DNA of 19,361 nucleotides. Origin: Rhodobiaceae bacterium (lineage in GTDB: Bacteria > Pseudomonadota > Alphaproteobacteria > RS24). The notes below the pieces were generated by a model, which was given only the letters and a program-made list of their open reading frames with translations, was not told the origin of the DNA and made no database searches. Each line of letters begins with the position of its first letter. Positions within the stretch are counted from its first letter, which is position 1. Made by a program: the position numbers and the translations under genes. The stretch is from contig NZFC01000028.1 in NCBI GenBank assembly GCA_002689195.1, positions 19,815 through 39,175 of the forward strand. Reading direction: 5' to 3'. Of the stretch, positions 1-8,428 are shown piece by piece.

Positions 1-1208
1 GGCGGGTGGCGCTCGATCACACCCGACAGCCAATTATTAAGCTTGGCCGTGCCAATGCGCGCATTCCACAGCCCGTATTGCCGCACGATGGCGGGCATGA
101 GCTGGTCGACGCCGTGGCCGGTTTCCGCCGACAGCATAAGCACCGGCACCCCACGCAATTTCGGCAGCGCGCGCAGCAATGTGTCGTTGACGGTCTGGCG
201 CACCTCTTGGCGGTCGAGTTTCAAATCCCATTTATTGATGCCGATAATGAGCGCACGGCCTTCGCGTTCAACCAGATCCGCCAGTTGGACATCCTGCTTG
301 TCAAACGGGCTGCTCGCGTCAATCAACAGCACCACAATCTCGGCAAATTTTACTGCGCGAAGCCCGTCGGCAACCGACAGCTTTTCCAGCTTTTCCGTCA
401 CGCGGGCCTTGCGCCGCATGCCAGCGGTATCCCACAAGGTAACAGCGCGCCCCGTATCCGGCGCACCAGCACCGTGCCACATCCAGTTGACCGAAATGCT
501 GTCGCGCGTGATGCCAGCCTCCGGCCCCGTCAGCAAACGGTCTGTGCCGAGCAGCCGGTTTATTAAGGTTGATTTACCTGCATTCGGGCGTCCCAAAATG
601 GCGACACGAAGCGGGCGTTCGGGGTCGTCTTCAAACGGTGTTTCCGGATCAAAGGCCACATCTTCTTCGTCAAACGCATCCGTATCCCCGGCAGGGTTGG
701 CTTGCGTGTGCGCGGCAATCGCCTCGCGCAGCTGCATATATAAATCGTCCGTGCCCTGCCCGTGCTCGGCTGACAGCGCAATGGGCGTGCCCAGCCCCAA
801 TTTATAAGCCTCATTATAGCCGGTCTCGCCCGCACGCCCCTCGCATTTATTCGCCGCCAAAATGACCGGCACTTGCGTTTTGCGCAGCAGACGGGCAAAA
901 AACTCATCCTCCGGCAATAGCCCGGCGCGCGCATCCGTCAGCATCAACACCATATCGGCTTCTTCGATGGCGGCTTCGGTCTGCTCGCGCATACGCGCCT
1001 GCAACGACCCCGAGCGGCCTTCTTCAAAACCTGCCGTGTCGACAATCTGAAACCGCAAATCACCCAGCCGCGCATCGCCGAAACGCCGGTCGCGCGTCAC
1101 ACCGGGCTGGTCATCAACCAATGCCAGACGCCGCCCGACGAGGCGGTTGAACAGAGTGGATTTGCCCACATTGGGCCGGCCGACAATAGCCAGTACAAAC
1201 GGTTGCAT
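1..1208 (-). CDS. der: Ribosome biogenesis GTPase Der (EngA), C-terminus cut by window edge
   Basis: Der is an essential tandem GTPase that helps assemble the 50S ribosomal subunit in the cytoplasm. Translating the complement from the ATG at 1208 gives [18 protein letters not shown], the first P-loop (GRPNVGKS), followed by DTAGFEEG (G3) and NKCE (G4, the variant of NKxD). After an acidic linker rich in D and E comes a second G domain with [17 protein letters not shown] and NKWD. The frame then enters the KH-like domain around the NNWLSG motif and runs off the left edge, about 400 codons in. Two G domains in tandem are diagnostic for this family. The start lies 21 bp beyond the bamB stop, so der is the last gene seen of the panB-yfgM-bamB-der run. 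The edge truncation comes from the window and is not a mutation. Confidence 0.96.
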   Translation of the reverse strand, partial: MQPFVLAIVGRPNVGKSTLFNRLVGRRLALVDDQPGVTRDRRFGDARLGDLRFQIVDTAGFEEGRSGSLQARMREQTEAAIEEADMVLMLTDARAGLLPEDEFFARLLRKTQVPVILAANKCEGRAGETGYNEAYKLGLGTPIALSAEHGQGTDDLYMQLREAIAAHTQANPAGDTDAFDEEDVAFDPETPFEDDPERPLRVAILGRPNAGKSTLINRLLGTDRLLTGPEAGITRDSISVNWMWHGAGAPDTGRAVTLWDTAGMRRKARVTEKLEKLSVADGLRAVKFAEIVVLLIDASSPFDKQDVQLADLVEREGRALIIGINKWDLKLDRQEVRQTVNDTLLRALPKLRGVPVLMLSAETGHGVDQLMPAIVRQYGLWNARIGTAKLNNWLSGVIERHP

Positions 1209-1229
1209 TGTCTTTTATGTCCGTGGTCG

Positions 1230-2618
1230 TTACCGACGCGCGATCAGGGTGCCGTCATCGGTCAAAAAGTAAATCGTGCCATCTGCTACCACTGGCGGCA
1301 CATTGACGGGTTCACCCAAATCCACGCGCTCACTGATTTCGCCATTGGCCGGGTCAAGCGCCAGCATTTCACCGGTCGAGGAAGCGACATAAACCTTGCC
1401 GCTTGCCAGAACCGGCCCCGTCCAGTTAATGCGCCCTTCGCGGTCGTCGGGGTCTTCAAAAGCCGGAAGCTGACTCACCCAGCGCACACGGCCTTGCGCG
1501 CTCGACAGGCACACAAGCTGCCCGTCCAGCGTAATGACAAATATAAAATCGCCCAAAACCCAAGGCGTTTCAATCGAGCCGATATCTGTGGTCCAGATGC
1601 GTTCGCCGGTTCGCATATCAATACTGACCATGCGCCCGCCATGCGACACGGCGAAAACCCTATCGCCGTCAATCACCGGGCGCCCGACAATGGCATTAAG
1701 CTCCGACAAGGGCGTGATCTGCGTGGCGCGGCTGGTCAGGCTGTCCGACCAAGCCACCCGACCATTAATGCTGTTCAGCGCAACAATTTCGCCCGAATTA
1801 AAGCCGGCGACAACCATGCGGGAATCGACCGCCGGACTTGCAGCCCCGATAACGGTTGCCAATTCGGTAATCGCCAAATGCTCCCACAGGCGGCTGCCAT
1901 CTTCGGTCGACACCACTTGAAGGCGGCTGTCGCGCGACACGGCGTATAGGCGTCCGGCGCGGATTGTCGGCGCATTTGAAAACGGCACAGTATTGCGAAT
2001 TTTCCAGATGACATCGCCTGTTTCGGCTGACAGGGCGATAATCTCGCCAAATCCGGAGGTGACAAACACGCGGCCATTATCGTAAGCGAGGCCGCCGCCA
2101 AATCCGTCTTCAATTTCCACGGCGCGCTCACGAATGCCAACAAATCGCGTTAGCCCTGTATTGGGCTTGGTGTCCTCGGCAGCGACGGAACGCTGCCAGA
2201 TAATTTTACCGGTCTTGGCATCCAACGCCGAAACATCCAGTTCAGCCCCCAGAGCGAAAACTTTTCCGCCGCCAATAACCGGCGGGCTTTTCAACCGCAG
2301 ATCATTGGTGTTGCCAGAAACGGCATCGACCTTGAAGGCGCGCTTATTACCGTCAAGCGCCACATGGTAGGCGGCATGGCTGGCATAACCGCCTGGGTTC
2401 GGCCATTCATTGTTTCGGAACACTGGCGGCAAGGTGATGGCCTGCTCGCTGACCCGCGGGTCCACGGCCAGCGCGCGCTCAAAATTCAAAACCGAGATGC
2501 GCTCGCCGTCCAGCTTCGGCTTTTCATCAGCGGCGCAAGCGGCCAGAAACAGGGCAAGCCCAAGCGCCGGAAATGCTGGGCGCACATGCGTTTTGAGGGT
2601 ACGGGAAATGGCGTTCAT
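1230..2618 (-). CDS. bamB: Outer membrane protein assembly factor BamB (PQQ-like beta-propeller lipoprotein)
   Basis: BamB is a lipoprotein of the BAM complex that inserts beta-barrel proteins into the outer membrane. The 462-residue product starts with a lipoprotein signal peptide whose lipobox is L25-A26-A27-C28, so Cys28 is the predicted lipidated residue. The rest is a beta-propeller: about seven PQQ-type blade motifs of the form D-x-x-x-G-x-x-x-W can be seen, for example LDAKTGKIIW, LSAETGDVIW, LNSINGRVAW, IDMRTGERIW and LSSAQGRVRW. An AAGG ribosome site lies about 10 nt before the ATG. It is longer than the Escherichia coli protein (about 390 residues), mostly in the N-terminal region, as is common in alphaproteobacteria. 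Its place between the yfgM-like gene and der supports the call. Confidence 0.92.
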   Translation of the reverse strand: MNAISRTLKTHVRPAFPALGLALFLAACAADEKPKLDGERISVLNFERALAVDPRVSEQAITLPPVFRNNEWPNPGGYASHAAYHVALDGNKRAFKVDAVSGNTNDLRLKSPPVIGGGKVFALGAELDVSALDAKTGKIIWQRSVAAEDTKPNTGLTRFVGIRERAVEIEDGFGGGLAYDNGRVFVTSGFGEIIALSAETGDVIWKIRNTVPFSNAPTIRAGRLYAVSRDSRLQVVSTEDGSRLWEHLAITELATVIGAASPAVDSRMVVAGFNSGEIVALNSINGRVAWSDSLTSRATQITPLSELNAIVGRPVIDGDRVFAVSHGGRMVSIDMRTGERIWTTDIGSIETPWVLGDFIFVITLDGQLVCLSSAQGRVRWVSQLPAFEDPDDREGRINWTGPVLASGKVYVASSTGEMLALDPANGEISERVDLGEPVNVPPVVADGTIYFLTDDGTLIARR

Positions 2619-2674
2619 GGGCTTTTGACCTTCACCTTTTGACTTTCACAAAATCTCGTTAAATCGCATGACAC

Positions 2675-3349
2675 TTATTCGGCTTGAGCGGAGGGGCGCA
2701 ATTTCGCCTCAACTTCACTCAGCATAATCTGTGCCCGTTGTTTGCTGAACGGGGTGGCATCAGGGTCGGCCAGCTGCTCGGCGTATAATTCGCGCGCCTT
2801 TAGCGGGGCGTCCTTGGTAAAATAAGCCAGCGCCAGAATATCGCGCGCAATCGGGCGCAGCGCATTGCCCTCGTCAAACAGGCGCGCCAGCCGCGCCGCA
2901 ATATCATCGGCATTGGCTTTCTGGTTCACCAGCACGATAGCGGCCTGAAGGCGCGCATAATCGCGCATCGGACGCGCCAGATCACCACGCGCGGCCAAGG
3001 CATCAAACCCGGCTAGCGCCGCGGTGAAGTCGGCATTTTCAGCCGCCGCGCGCGCCGCGCCAAAAGCGGCAAGCACACCGTAACCATTGGCTTCTCTCTG
3101 GGCGAAGGCACTCAACAACTCAAACCGGGCAGCGCTGTCTGCCTCGCCCATTTGTTGCAGCAAATCTTCATAGCGCAGCGAGGCCGCCTCATTTTGCGAC
3201 TGCTGATAGGCCCGATAGCCAACGACAATAGCAACGAGCAGCACAATAGCGACCGCCCCCCCGATAACCAGCAAGCCATAGCGATCCCACATGGCCTGCC
3301 ACCGGTCGCGGCGCAGGTCGGCATCTACTTCGGCAAAAATATCACTCAC
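2675..3349 (-). CDS. YfgM-like TPR membrane protein (TPR_21 / Sec-associated periplasmic chaperone)
   Basis: This 224-residue protein has a short cytoplasmic N-terminus (MSDIFAEVDADLRRDRW), one membrane segment at about residues 25-47 (GLLVIGGAVAIVLLVAIVVG), and then a helical, alanine-rich periplasmic part with TPR-like repeats. This is the layout of the YfgM/TPR_21 family. In Escherichia coli, YfgM is an ancillary SecYEG subunit that hands exported proteins to periplasmic chaperones, and its gene lies beside bamB and der as here. The start is GTG at 3347-3349, with a GGAG ribosome site about 8 nt before it in the 11-bp gap after panB, so translation is probably linked to panB. Family assignment rests on topology and gene order more than on single residues. 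Confidence 0.82.
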   Translation of the reverse strand: MSDIFAEVDADLRRDRWQAMWDRYGLLVIGGAVAIVLLVAIVVGYRAYQQSQNEAASLRYEDLLQQMGEADSAARFELLSAFAQREANGYGVLAAFGAARAAAENADFTAALAGFDALAARGDLARPMRDYARLQAAIVLVNQKANADDIAARLARLFDEGNALRPIARDILALAYFTKDAPLKARELYAEQLADPDATPFSKQRAQIMLSEVEAKLRPSAQAE

Positions 3350-3360
3350 GGGCTTGCTCC

Positions 3361-4203
3361 TTATTCAGCCTTTGGCTCTTCGTCGTCCGCTTTCATAGCA
3401 TAGGTATGCTTTTGCTCAGGAAATTTTCTTGCCCGCACTTCTTCTGCATAGGCTTGAGCAGCGCCAGCAATCTGCGCGCCCAGCGTGGCAAACTCTTTGA
3501 CAAATTTCGGCACGGACGGCGACAGCCCAAGCATATCCTCGGTCACTAGAATTTGCCCATCGCAACCAGGTGACGCGCCAATGCCAATCGTCGGCACGGA
3601 TATTTCGCTGGAGATTTTATCGGCCAGTTCAGCCGCCATGCCCTCCAGCACAACGGCAAACGCGCCCGCGCGGGCCAGTGCTTTTGCGTCTTCTTCGATT
3701 TGCGGCCAGTCGGCGCGGTGGCGGCCTTGCGTTTTAAAACCGCCCATCACGTTCACATTTTGCGGCGTCAGGCCAATATGCCCCATCACCGGAATGCCGC
3801 GCTCGGTCAAATGCCGCACGGTCGCTTCCATGCGGGTGCCGCCTTCGAGTTTAACCGCCTGCGCGCCGGTTTCCTTAATCGCGCGCGCGGCATTGTGAAA
3901 CGCATGCGCCGGGCTTTCTTCATAAGTGCCAAACGGCAAATCAATGACCACCAGCGCCTTTTGCGAGCCGCGCACCACCGCCGCGCCATGGGCAATCATC
4001 ATTTCGAGCGTGACGCCCAGCGTCGTTTCCATGCCGTACATCACCATGCCGAGGCTGTCGCCCACGAGCAGGAGGTCGACATGGGGATCAATTAATTTGG
4101 CCGTATGCGCGTGATAAGAGGTCAGGCAGACAATGGGATCTTTGCCTTTACGCGCTATCAGTTCCGGTACCGTCAAGCGTTTGGTGCCCGCGTGAAGTGA
4201 CAT
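3361..4203 (-). CDS. panB: 3-methyl-2-oxobutanoate hydroxymethyltransferase (ketopantoate hydroxymethyltransferase)
   Basis: PanB transfers a hydroxymethyl group from 5,10-methylenetetrahydrofolate to 2-oxoisovalerate, the first committed step to pantothenate and coenzyme A. The 280-residue product carries the family signatures: [13 protein letters not shown] near residue 28, [12 protein letters not shown] (metal ligand Asp49), [13 protein letters not shown] (Asp88), AVKLEGG (Glu120), GHIGLTPQ near 141 and VLEGM (Glu187, the expected catalytic Glu). Aligned with the Escherichia coli enzyme as I remember it, all four key acidic residues are present. A TGGAG ribosome site lies about 7 nt before the ATG. 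It is first in a run with the yfgM-like gene, bamB and der. The only C-terminal oddity is a short charged tail. No other pan gene is in the window. Confidence 0.96.
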   Translation of the reverse strand: MSLHAGTKRLTVPELIARKGKDPIVCLTSYHAHTAKLIDPHVDLLLVGDSLGMVMYGMETTLGVTLEMMIAHGAAVVRGSQKALVVIDLPFGTYEESPAHAFHNAARAIKETGAQAVKLEGGTRMEATVRHLTERGIPVMGHIGLTPQNVNVMGGFKTQGRHRADWPQIEEDAKALARAGAFAVVLEGMAAELADKISSEISVPTIGIGASPGCDGQILVTEDMLGLSPSVPKFVKEFATLGAQIAGAAQAYAEEVRARKFPEQKHTYAMKADDEEPKAE

Positions 4204-4317
4204 GAGATTCTCCAGAACACCGCACCGGAAATCCAGCTCAAGGTGTATGAAAATGGGTGGTGAGAGCCCGCGAAAACCCTCGCGCGAAAGCTAGCCGATA
4301 TTGCTCACAAGCGCAAA

Positions 4318-5280
4318 TCAGGAAGCACGGCGCAGCGTGCTGATTTGTGCGGCCTCGCCCCTTTCGGACAGGCGCGCGCAGGCGTTCCAGAACTGGCGGG
4401 CTTCCCAGTCATTCATGGCCGGGTCGGCATTGGTCAGTTCCACCTCGCCATGGACGTTGTGGTAATAGCTGCCATGGGCCAGATCGGGTTGTGTGGCGCA
4501 AATCAGGCTGGTTTGGGCACCAGCCACCGGATCGATGAGTAAATGCTGCTTCATGGCGCGCGAAACCGCACCGCCAAGGCCGAGATTGGTCGCCACAACG
4601 CCCGGATGCACAATAAACACATTGAGGCGCGGATAGCGCCGTTGCAGTTCGCGCGCCACCCAGAAATTGCCAAGCTTGCTGCGGTGATAAGCCTTGATGC
4701 CGCCAAGCGGCGTGCGCCAGCGGAAATCGGCCGAGCAGCTTTGAGAAAAAACATAAATGTCGCCGGTCAGAACAATAACGCGCGCTTTTTCCGACAAACA
4801 CCCGCGCAAAAGGCCTGCGCGCAAGGCGAAATGACCCAGCACATTTGTGCCGAAACTAATTTCGTGGCCTTGCGGGGTTTCATCGTATTTCGTCGGCATA
4901 ATACCGGCATTTTCGACCAGAATATCCAGCGGCTTGCGGCGAAAAATCTTGTTAATCTCCTGCACGGCCAAGGCCACGCTGTCGAGATCGGCGAGGTCGC
5001 AAATCACGGGCGTCAGCCGGTCGGCATCATAACCGTCTTCGCCCAGCCCTTTGATCAAGGCGCGCAGTTTTTTGCACGAGCGACCAGCAAGCACAACATG
5101 AGCCCCGCGCGCGAGCAAGCCCGCCACGGTTTCGCGCCCAATACCGGAAGTTGGCCCTGTAACAAGCGCTGTTTTGCCTTCTAACAGGGGCAAATCCGGG
5201 CACATCCGGACAGATTCCTTCTGCCCAGAGTAACAACCCAACATGCGCCGGACTGGGCGTGCTTCTAGCCGCGTTAACAT
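4318..5280 (-). CDS. Short-chain dehydrogenase/reductase, retinol-dehydrogenase-like
   Basis: A 320-residue NAD(P)-dependent oxidoreductase of the SDR superfamily, substrate unknown. The Rossmann dinucleotide motif TGPTSGIG is at residues 41-48, NAG at 124-126, and the catalytic YHRSK (Tyr198, Lys202) is followed by LGNF as in retinol-dehydrogenase-type members. HPGVVATNLG gives the usual loop after the active site. The residues normally reading VSS read VLTGD (around 171-174), so the usual catalytic Ser is Gly with a Thr before it. The ATG at 5280 is chosen because AGGAG lies 5 nt upstream; a GTG one codon earlier would be too close. An ATG at residue 26, nearer the Rossmann fold, is also possible. 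It lies 60 bp after the DM13 gene. Confidence 0.85.
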   Translation of the reverse strand: MLTRLEARPVRRMLGCYSGQKESVRMCPDLPLLEGKTALVTGPTSGIGRETVAGLLARGAHVVLAGRSCKKLRALIKGLGEDGYDADRLTPVICDLADLDSVALAVQEINKIFRRKPLDILVENAGIMPTKYDETPQGHEISFGTNVLGHFALRAGLLRGCLSEKARVIVLTGDIYVFSQSCSADFRWRTPLGGIKAYHRSKLGNFWVARELQRRYPRLNVFIVHPGVVATNLGLGGAVSRAMKQHLLIDPVAGAQTSLICATQPDLAHGSYYHNVHGEVELTNADPAMNDWEARQFWNACARLSERGEAAQISTLRRAS

Positions 5281-5310
5281 CACATCTCCTGCTTATTAGA
5301 CAGGTTACGC

Positions 5311-5339
5311 AAAAAACGCCCTATTGGTTTAATCTGGCG
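5311..5339 (-). terminator. Weak intrinsic terminator after the DM13 gene
   Basis: On the minus strand, just after the DM13 stop codon, CGCC and GGCG can pair around a smaller ATT/AAT stem with an AAACC loop, and TTTTTT follows directly. The stem is broken by a 2x2 internal loop, so termination is likely partial at best. It would separate the DM13 gene from the dehydrogenase gene. Confidence 0.35.
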
Positions 5340-5340
5340 G

Positions 5341-5832
5341 TCATTTTAATTGGGCCGAGGTGATAAACATTGAAAATTTCTCGCACCAGACAAGCACCGC
5401 CGGATAATCATCGGCCTTGACCGAAGACGGCACGCGCAGCCGGAAATTTTCAAAAGCCTTGATATCGCCAACCCGCACGCTTTGGGCCTTAATATCCTCA
5501 AAACCGGCTTTGGTATCGACATATTTCGGCGTCAGATACAGCTTGTAATCGGGCCCCGGCGTCACGCGGCCTTGCAATGTGATAAAAGTTTCACCGTTTT
5601 CGACCGAGTGAATAATCTCGCCATCGCCATAATGCAGCGGGTCGCTGCCCGGCAGGTCGCGCACAAACATGCCGCGCCGTTCAGCGGCGGCACTGGCACC
5701 AGCCAGCACGGTTTCATCAGCGCCGTCGCCAGCAAGAATGATCGGCAGAAAGTAAACGCCCAGCCCAAAGCCGGGAATAAGACCAAGAAGCCCGCCAACA
5801 ATCAGGCCCACCAAGAAAGGTTTTCTATTCAT
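5341..5832 (-). CDS. Membrane-anchored DM13-domain protein
   Basis: A 163-residue protein with an N-terminal hydrophobic segment (residues about 5-31, rich in Gly and Leu: FLVGLIVGGLLGLIPGFGLG) that anchors or exports it, followed by a DM13 domain. DM13 features seen are the opening G-x-F-V, the HYGDGEIIHSVENGETFITL strand pair, TPGPDYKLYL, an FENF/RLRVP turn and the closing AVLVWCEKFSMFITSAQL with its single conserved Cys. DM13 domains have been proposed to act in extracytoplasmic redox or adhesion chemistry; no function is proven here. The ATG at 5832 is preferred over an in-frame one 24 codons upstream because AAGGAAAC precedes it at good spacing and the signal-like segment then begins at the N-terminus. 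It lies 111 bp beyond the DUF3147 gene. Confidence 0.78.
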   Translation of the reverse strand: MNRKPFLVGLIVGGLLGLIPGFGLGVYFLPIILAGDGADETVLAGASAAAERRGMFVRDLPGSDPLHYGDGEIIHSVENGETFITLQGRVTPGPDYKLYLTPKYVDTKAGFEDIKAQSVRVGDIKAFENFRLRVPSSVKADDYPAVLVWCEKFSMFITSAQLK

Positions 5833-5943
5833 ATTATTGTTTCCTTTTTTCCAGGACATGAATTTCACACGCACCGCGAATATTGCAGCACACGACGCAC
5901 TCACACCCTACATAAAGGGGCACGCTAAAACACGAAACTCAAC

Positions 5944-6294
5944 TTACAGAATTTTGAAGCCGACTTGCGCCGACACCATATTGAAAGCGTAAATGCACAA
6001 ACCCGTTAAAACAAGACTGACCAGAAGCGCGACGTAAAACCCAAACTTGCCGATGACGTATGGAAAAACGACAAACATGGGCAGGGTCGGCAGCACAAAA
6101 AACAAGGTATAGCTCATATGGTTTGATATTTTTTCCGACGATGCGCCCTCATAATACATCCACAAAATGACCAGAAATGTCGTCAGCGGCAGCGCGGCGA
6201 TCAGGCCTCCAAATTTATCGCTTCGTTTGGCAACTTCCGTCACCACCACAATAATGCCTGCGGTTAGAAACAGCTTTGTCAGAAAAAACATCAT
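5944..6294 (-). CDS. DUF3147 family inner-membrane protein
   Basis: A 116-residue, strongly hydrophobic protein with about four membrane segments (near residues 5-20, 29-47, 61-80 and 86-108). The stretch VVVTEVAKRSDKFGGLIAAL followed by PLTTFLVILWMYYEG, then NHMSYTLFFVLPTLPMF, matches what I recall of the DUF3147 family, a group of small bacterial integral membrane proteins with no known role. The ATG is 11 bp downstream of the stop of the long GST-like gene, so it is probably the last gene of the same transcript. Function cannot be inferred beyond a membrane location. Confidence 0.75.
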   Translation of the reverse strand: MMFFLTKLFLTAGIIVVVTEVAKRSDKFGGLIAALPLTTFLVILWMYYEGASSEKISNHMSYTLFFVLPTLPMFVVFPYVIGKFGFYVALLVSLVLTGLCIYAFNMVSAQVGFKIL

Positions 6295-6305
6295 GCCAGC
6301 GGCCC

Positions 6306-7436
6306 TTAGTTTCGCGGTTGCGCGCCCAAACGCCAGCCACGCGGTGAGGTGAGCGTGATATGCGAACCTTTGAGCGAGGGTTTGGGCAGGTCGTATAAAT
6401 CATCCATATCGGCGCTGATCGGGCGCGTGGAGAGAATTTTCGAAATTTTGCCGACGGGCGCGAACAGCGCGTCCACGCGGGCACGCTCGCGCGCGTTCAA
6501 TGCGCGAAAATGGCGTTGCAGCACCTCCAGACACCAAACTCGGTAAAAGGTGGTTTTGGTGCGCCGAAAAGTGTGGTTTTTGCCGACAAAATCAAAGCGT
6601 TTTTTGCCGTCGCGGAACGCCTCCGCATTGGCCTGCAAATACGGCAGATAATCATTGGCAATGCGGTCTAGAAGCGGCGTCCAGTGACGCCCTTTCGGGA
6701 ACACCCATTTTTGAGTGGTGCCCAGATCGTGCGCTTTAGTGTCCCAAAGGCGCGCCAGCCACGCATAGGTGTGCGGCGCGCGGGCGCGCATGATTTCCGC
6801 CGGATCGGGGTCATTTCCAAAATGGCGAAACATCGACGCAAAATAACCAAAATCGGCCGCGCTCGGATGGCTTCCCAGAATAAAGGGCTGCTTGGCAAAC
6901 ACGCTTTCCAGAAATTCCAACTCCTCGAAATACATATCGCGGATACTGTCAGAATTGGTTTTGCTCATGCCATCGCCCCACAACCATTCGCGTGACTGGC
7001 GCTGGGCGAAATACCACCACAAGGCCGGTGCGCCCAGCGCGCCGCGCATAATGCGCGTGCCAAGCGCGCGGCGCGAAACAGGCGGCATCCAGCGCCACCA
7101 CATGGCCGGTCGCCATAGCCACTCATCGCCATAATCCTCAAGCAACAGGGAGATAAACGAAAGCGCCTTGCTTTTCGGCGTAATCGAAATGTCCGGATAC
7201 ACCGTCTCGAACCACCGGATTGTCGGCGTGGTGTCGTAAAGCCATTGGCCGCGCGCCGTCTCAATAGCGGGCATTTTCTTAATCCCTGTGTGAAAAAACA
7301 CCCGACCGAGGTCATAGCCGTCATTAAGCTCGTGCGGAATGTCCTTGTAGCGCAGATAGGCTTCCAGCTTGCCGGTGAAATAGGAAATATTGACACCATG
7401 CAGCTGATAGGGTGCGTTTGGGTCTTTCTGTTTCAA
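6306..7436 (-). CDS. Glutathione S-transferase family protein with long C-terminal extension
   Basis: A 376-residue protein beginning with a thioredoxin-like GST N-domain: YFTGKLEAYLRYKDIPHEL, then KKMPAIET (the cis-Pro before strand beta3) and WLYDTTPTIRWFE (the D-T/S glutathione-contact position). A helical domain follows, with FILGSHPSAADFGYFA as the usual GST C-domain N-capping/Asp motif. About 100 further residues, rich in Arg and aromatics, have no counterpart in ordinary 200-230-residue GSTs. The start is taken as TTG at 7436, nine nt after AGGAG. The open frame extends further upstream, but that part would overlap the methyltransferase gene. It sits 28 bp after that gene. Substrate is unknown, and a non-enzymatic role is possible. 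Confidence 0.8.
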   Translation of the reverse strand: MKQKDPNAPYQLHGVNISYFTGKLEAYLRYKDIPHELNDGYDLGRVFFHTGIKKMPAIETARGQWLYDTTPTIRWFETVYPDISITPKSKALSFISLLLEDYGDEWLWRPAMWWRWMPPVSRRALGTRIMRGALGAPALWWYFAQRQSREWLWGDGMSKTNSDSIRDMYFEELEFLESVFAKQPFILGSHPSAADFGYFASMFRHFGNDPDPAEIMRARAPHTYAWLARLWDTKAHDLGTTQKWVFPKGRHWTPLLDRIANDYLPYLQANAEAFRDGKKRFDFVGKNHTFRRTKTTFYRVWCLEVLQRHFRALNARERARVDALFAPVGKISKILSTRPISADMDDLYDLPKPSLKGSHITLTSPRGWRLGAQPRN

Positions 7437-7464
7437 AGGGCGCTCGCTCCTGTTTTGTTTTGGC

Positions 7465-8415
7465 TTATCCGTCAACCGGTGGAAATTGACCGTCGTAAAG
7501 AGCCACAAGCTCTTTGTGGCTGAGGCGCTTGCCGTCGGTTTTCCTGCCCAGAAAATAGACCGCGGAGGACGCATCAAAAAGCGATTTTTTGCTTTCGAGC
7601 AGCGCCAACGGGCGCATCAACACACCAAACGCCACCCCGACCAAACGCCCGATTGCGCGTGTGCGAAAGACCGACCAGGCCAAATAGCGCGCGGCCCAAG
7701 CCATGACGAGGCCCGGCCCGTTCAGCCCGCCAAAATCAATCGCCTCAAAATCGCGAAACAAATATCTATGCCCCAGCACGGTGAAGCGCGTGAAGTCATA
7801 CGCGCCTTCGTGAACCTGCTGCATGAACGGCGTTTCGGCATAGACAATGCCGTCTGACGCCAATACACGCGCAATCTCGCCGACAACGACCTGCGGCTCG
7901 ACGGCATGTTCCAACACGGCCTGTATCCAAACGCCGTCATAATGCTCGCTCTCCAGCGGCAGATAATGCGCGTCACAAACCACATCGACCGTGGGCGAGG
8001 CATAGATATCGACGCCATGCACCGCGATATCAGGGTGGTTCCACAAGGCTTCAGCCCCGACGCCCGCAGTGCCCGAGCCGATGACCAGCACTTTCGGGTT
8101 GCTGGTTTTTTTCAGCACCTGCGCGATGAAGTGATCGCAATTTTCCCGCACGCGGCTGATGCCGCCGATCAGTAGGAATTTGACAGGGGCGTATCGGCTG
8201 GCGGCGCGGTCGACATAAACCTCCCCGAAGCTCGCTGAACACACTGTATCGCACCGCGTTTCGCTGATGAGCACCGGCACATTATTGGCCTTTATAAATG
8301 CGCCATCGGCGCGCGCATGTTCGCAATCGGCCTGCGCGCAAGTGTAGCCCGTGGCCGTGGCTTGCAGCGGTTTTTTCAGCGCACATGGGCAGGTGAGCGG
8401 AAGCTCTTTACGCAT
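7465..8415 (-). CDS. Class I SAM-dependent methyltransferase with Cys-rich N-terminal segment
   Basis: A 316-residue protein. Residues 9-31 hold four cysteines in a CxC...CxxxxC pattern (TCPCALKK, TCAQADCEH) that could bind zinc, as in Trm112-like leaders of some methyltransferases. The methyltransferase core has motif I VLVIGSGTAGVG (about 109-120), the acidic end of beta2 in GVDIY (Asp136), CDAHYLPL (motif III region) and the YDGVWIQAVLEHAVEP signature of the Methyltransf_11 group. A hydrophobic stretch near the C-terminus (RLVGVAFGVLMRPLALL) may touch membrane. The ATG at 8415 is chosen because it follows the previous stop by 13 bp and has AAGGG upstream; earlier in-frame starts would overlap the neighbour. 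Substrate is unknown; a glycan or lipid is a guess from the TIGR04325 neighbour. Confidence 0.82.
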   Translation of the reverse strand: MRKELPLTCPCALKKPLQATATGYTCAQADCEHARADGAFIKANNVPVLISETRCDTVCSASFGEVYVDRAASRYAPVKFLLIGGISRVRENCDHFIAQVLKKTSNPKVLVIGSGTAGVGAEALWNHPDIAVHGVDIYASPTVDVVCDAHYLPLESEHYDGVWIQAVLEHAVEPQVVVGEIARVLASDGIVYAETPFMQQVHEGAYDFTRFTVLGHRYLFRDFEAIDFGGLNGPGLVMAWAARYLAWSVFRTRAIGRLVGVAFGVLMRPLALLESKKSLFDASSAVYFLGRKTDGKRLSHKELVALYDGQFPPVDG

Positions 8416-8428
8416 TTCTACGGGCCCT

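Noticed and set aside
6..807. Long plus-strand frames at the left edge
   Set aside because: They are antisense to der, whose minus-strand frame carries both GTPase domains; high GC creates such shadows.
7437..7577. N-terminal extension of the long GST-like protein to 423 residues
   Set aside because: It overlaps the methyltransferase gene, whereas TTG at 7436 has AGGAG at proper spacing and fits the GST domain start.
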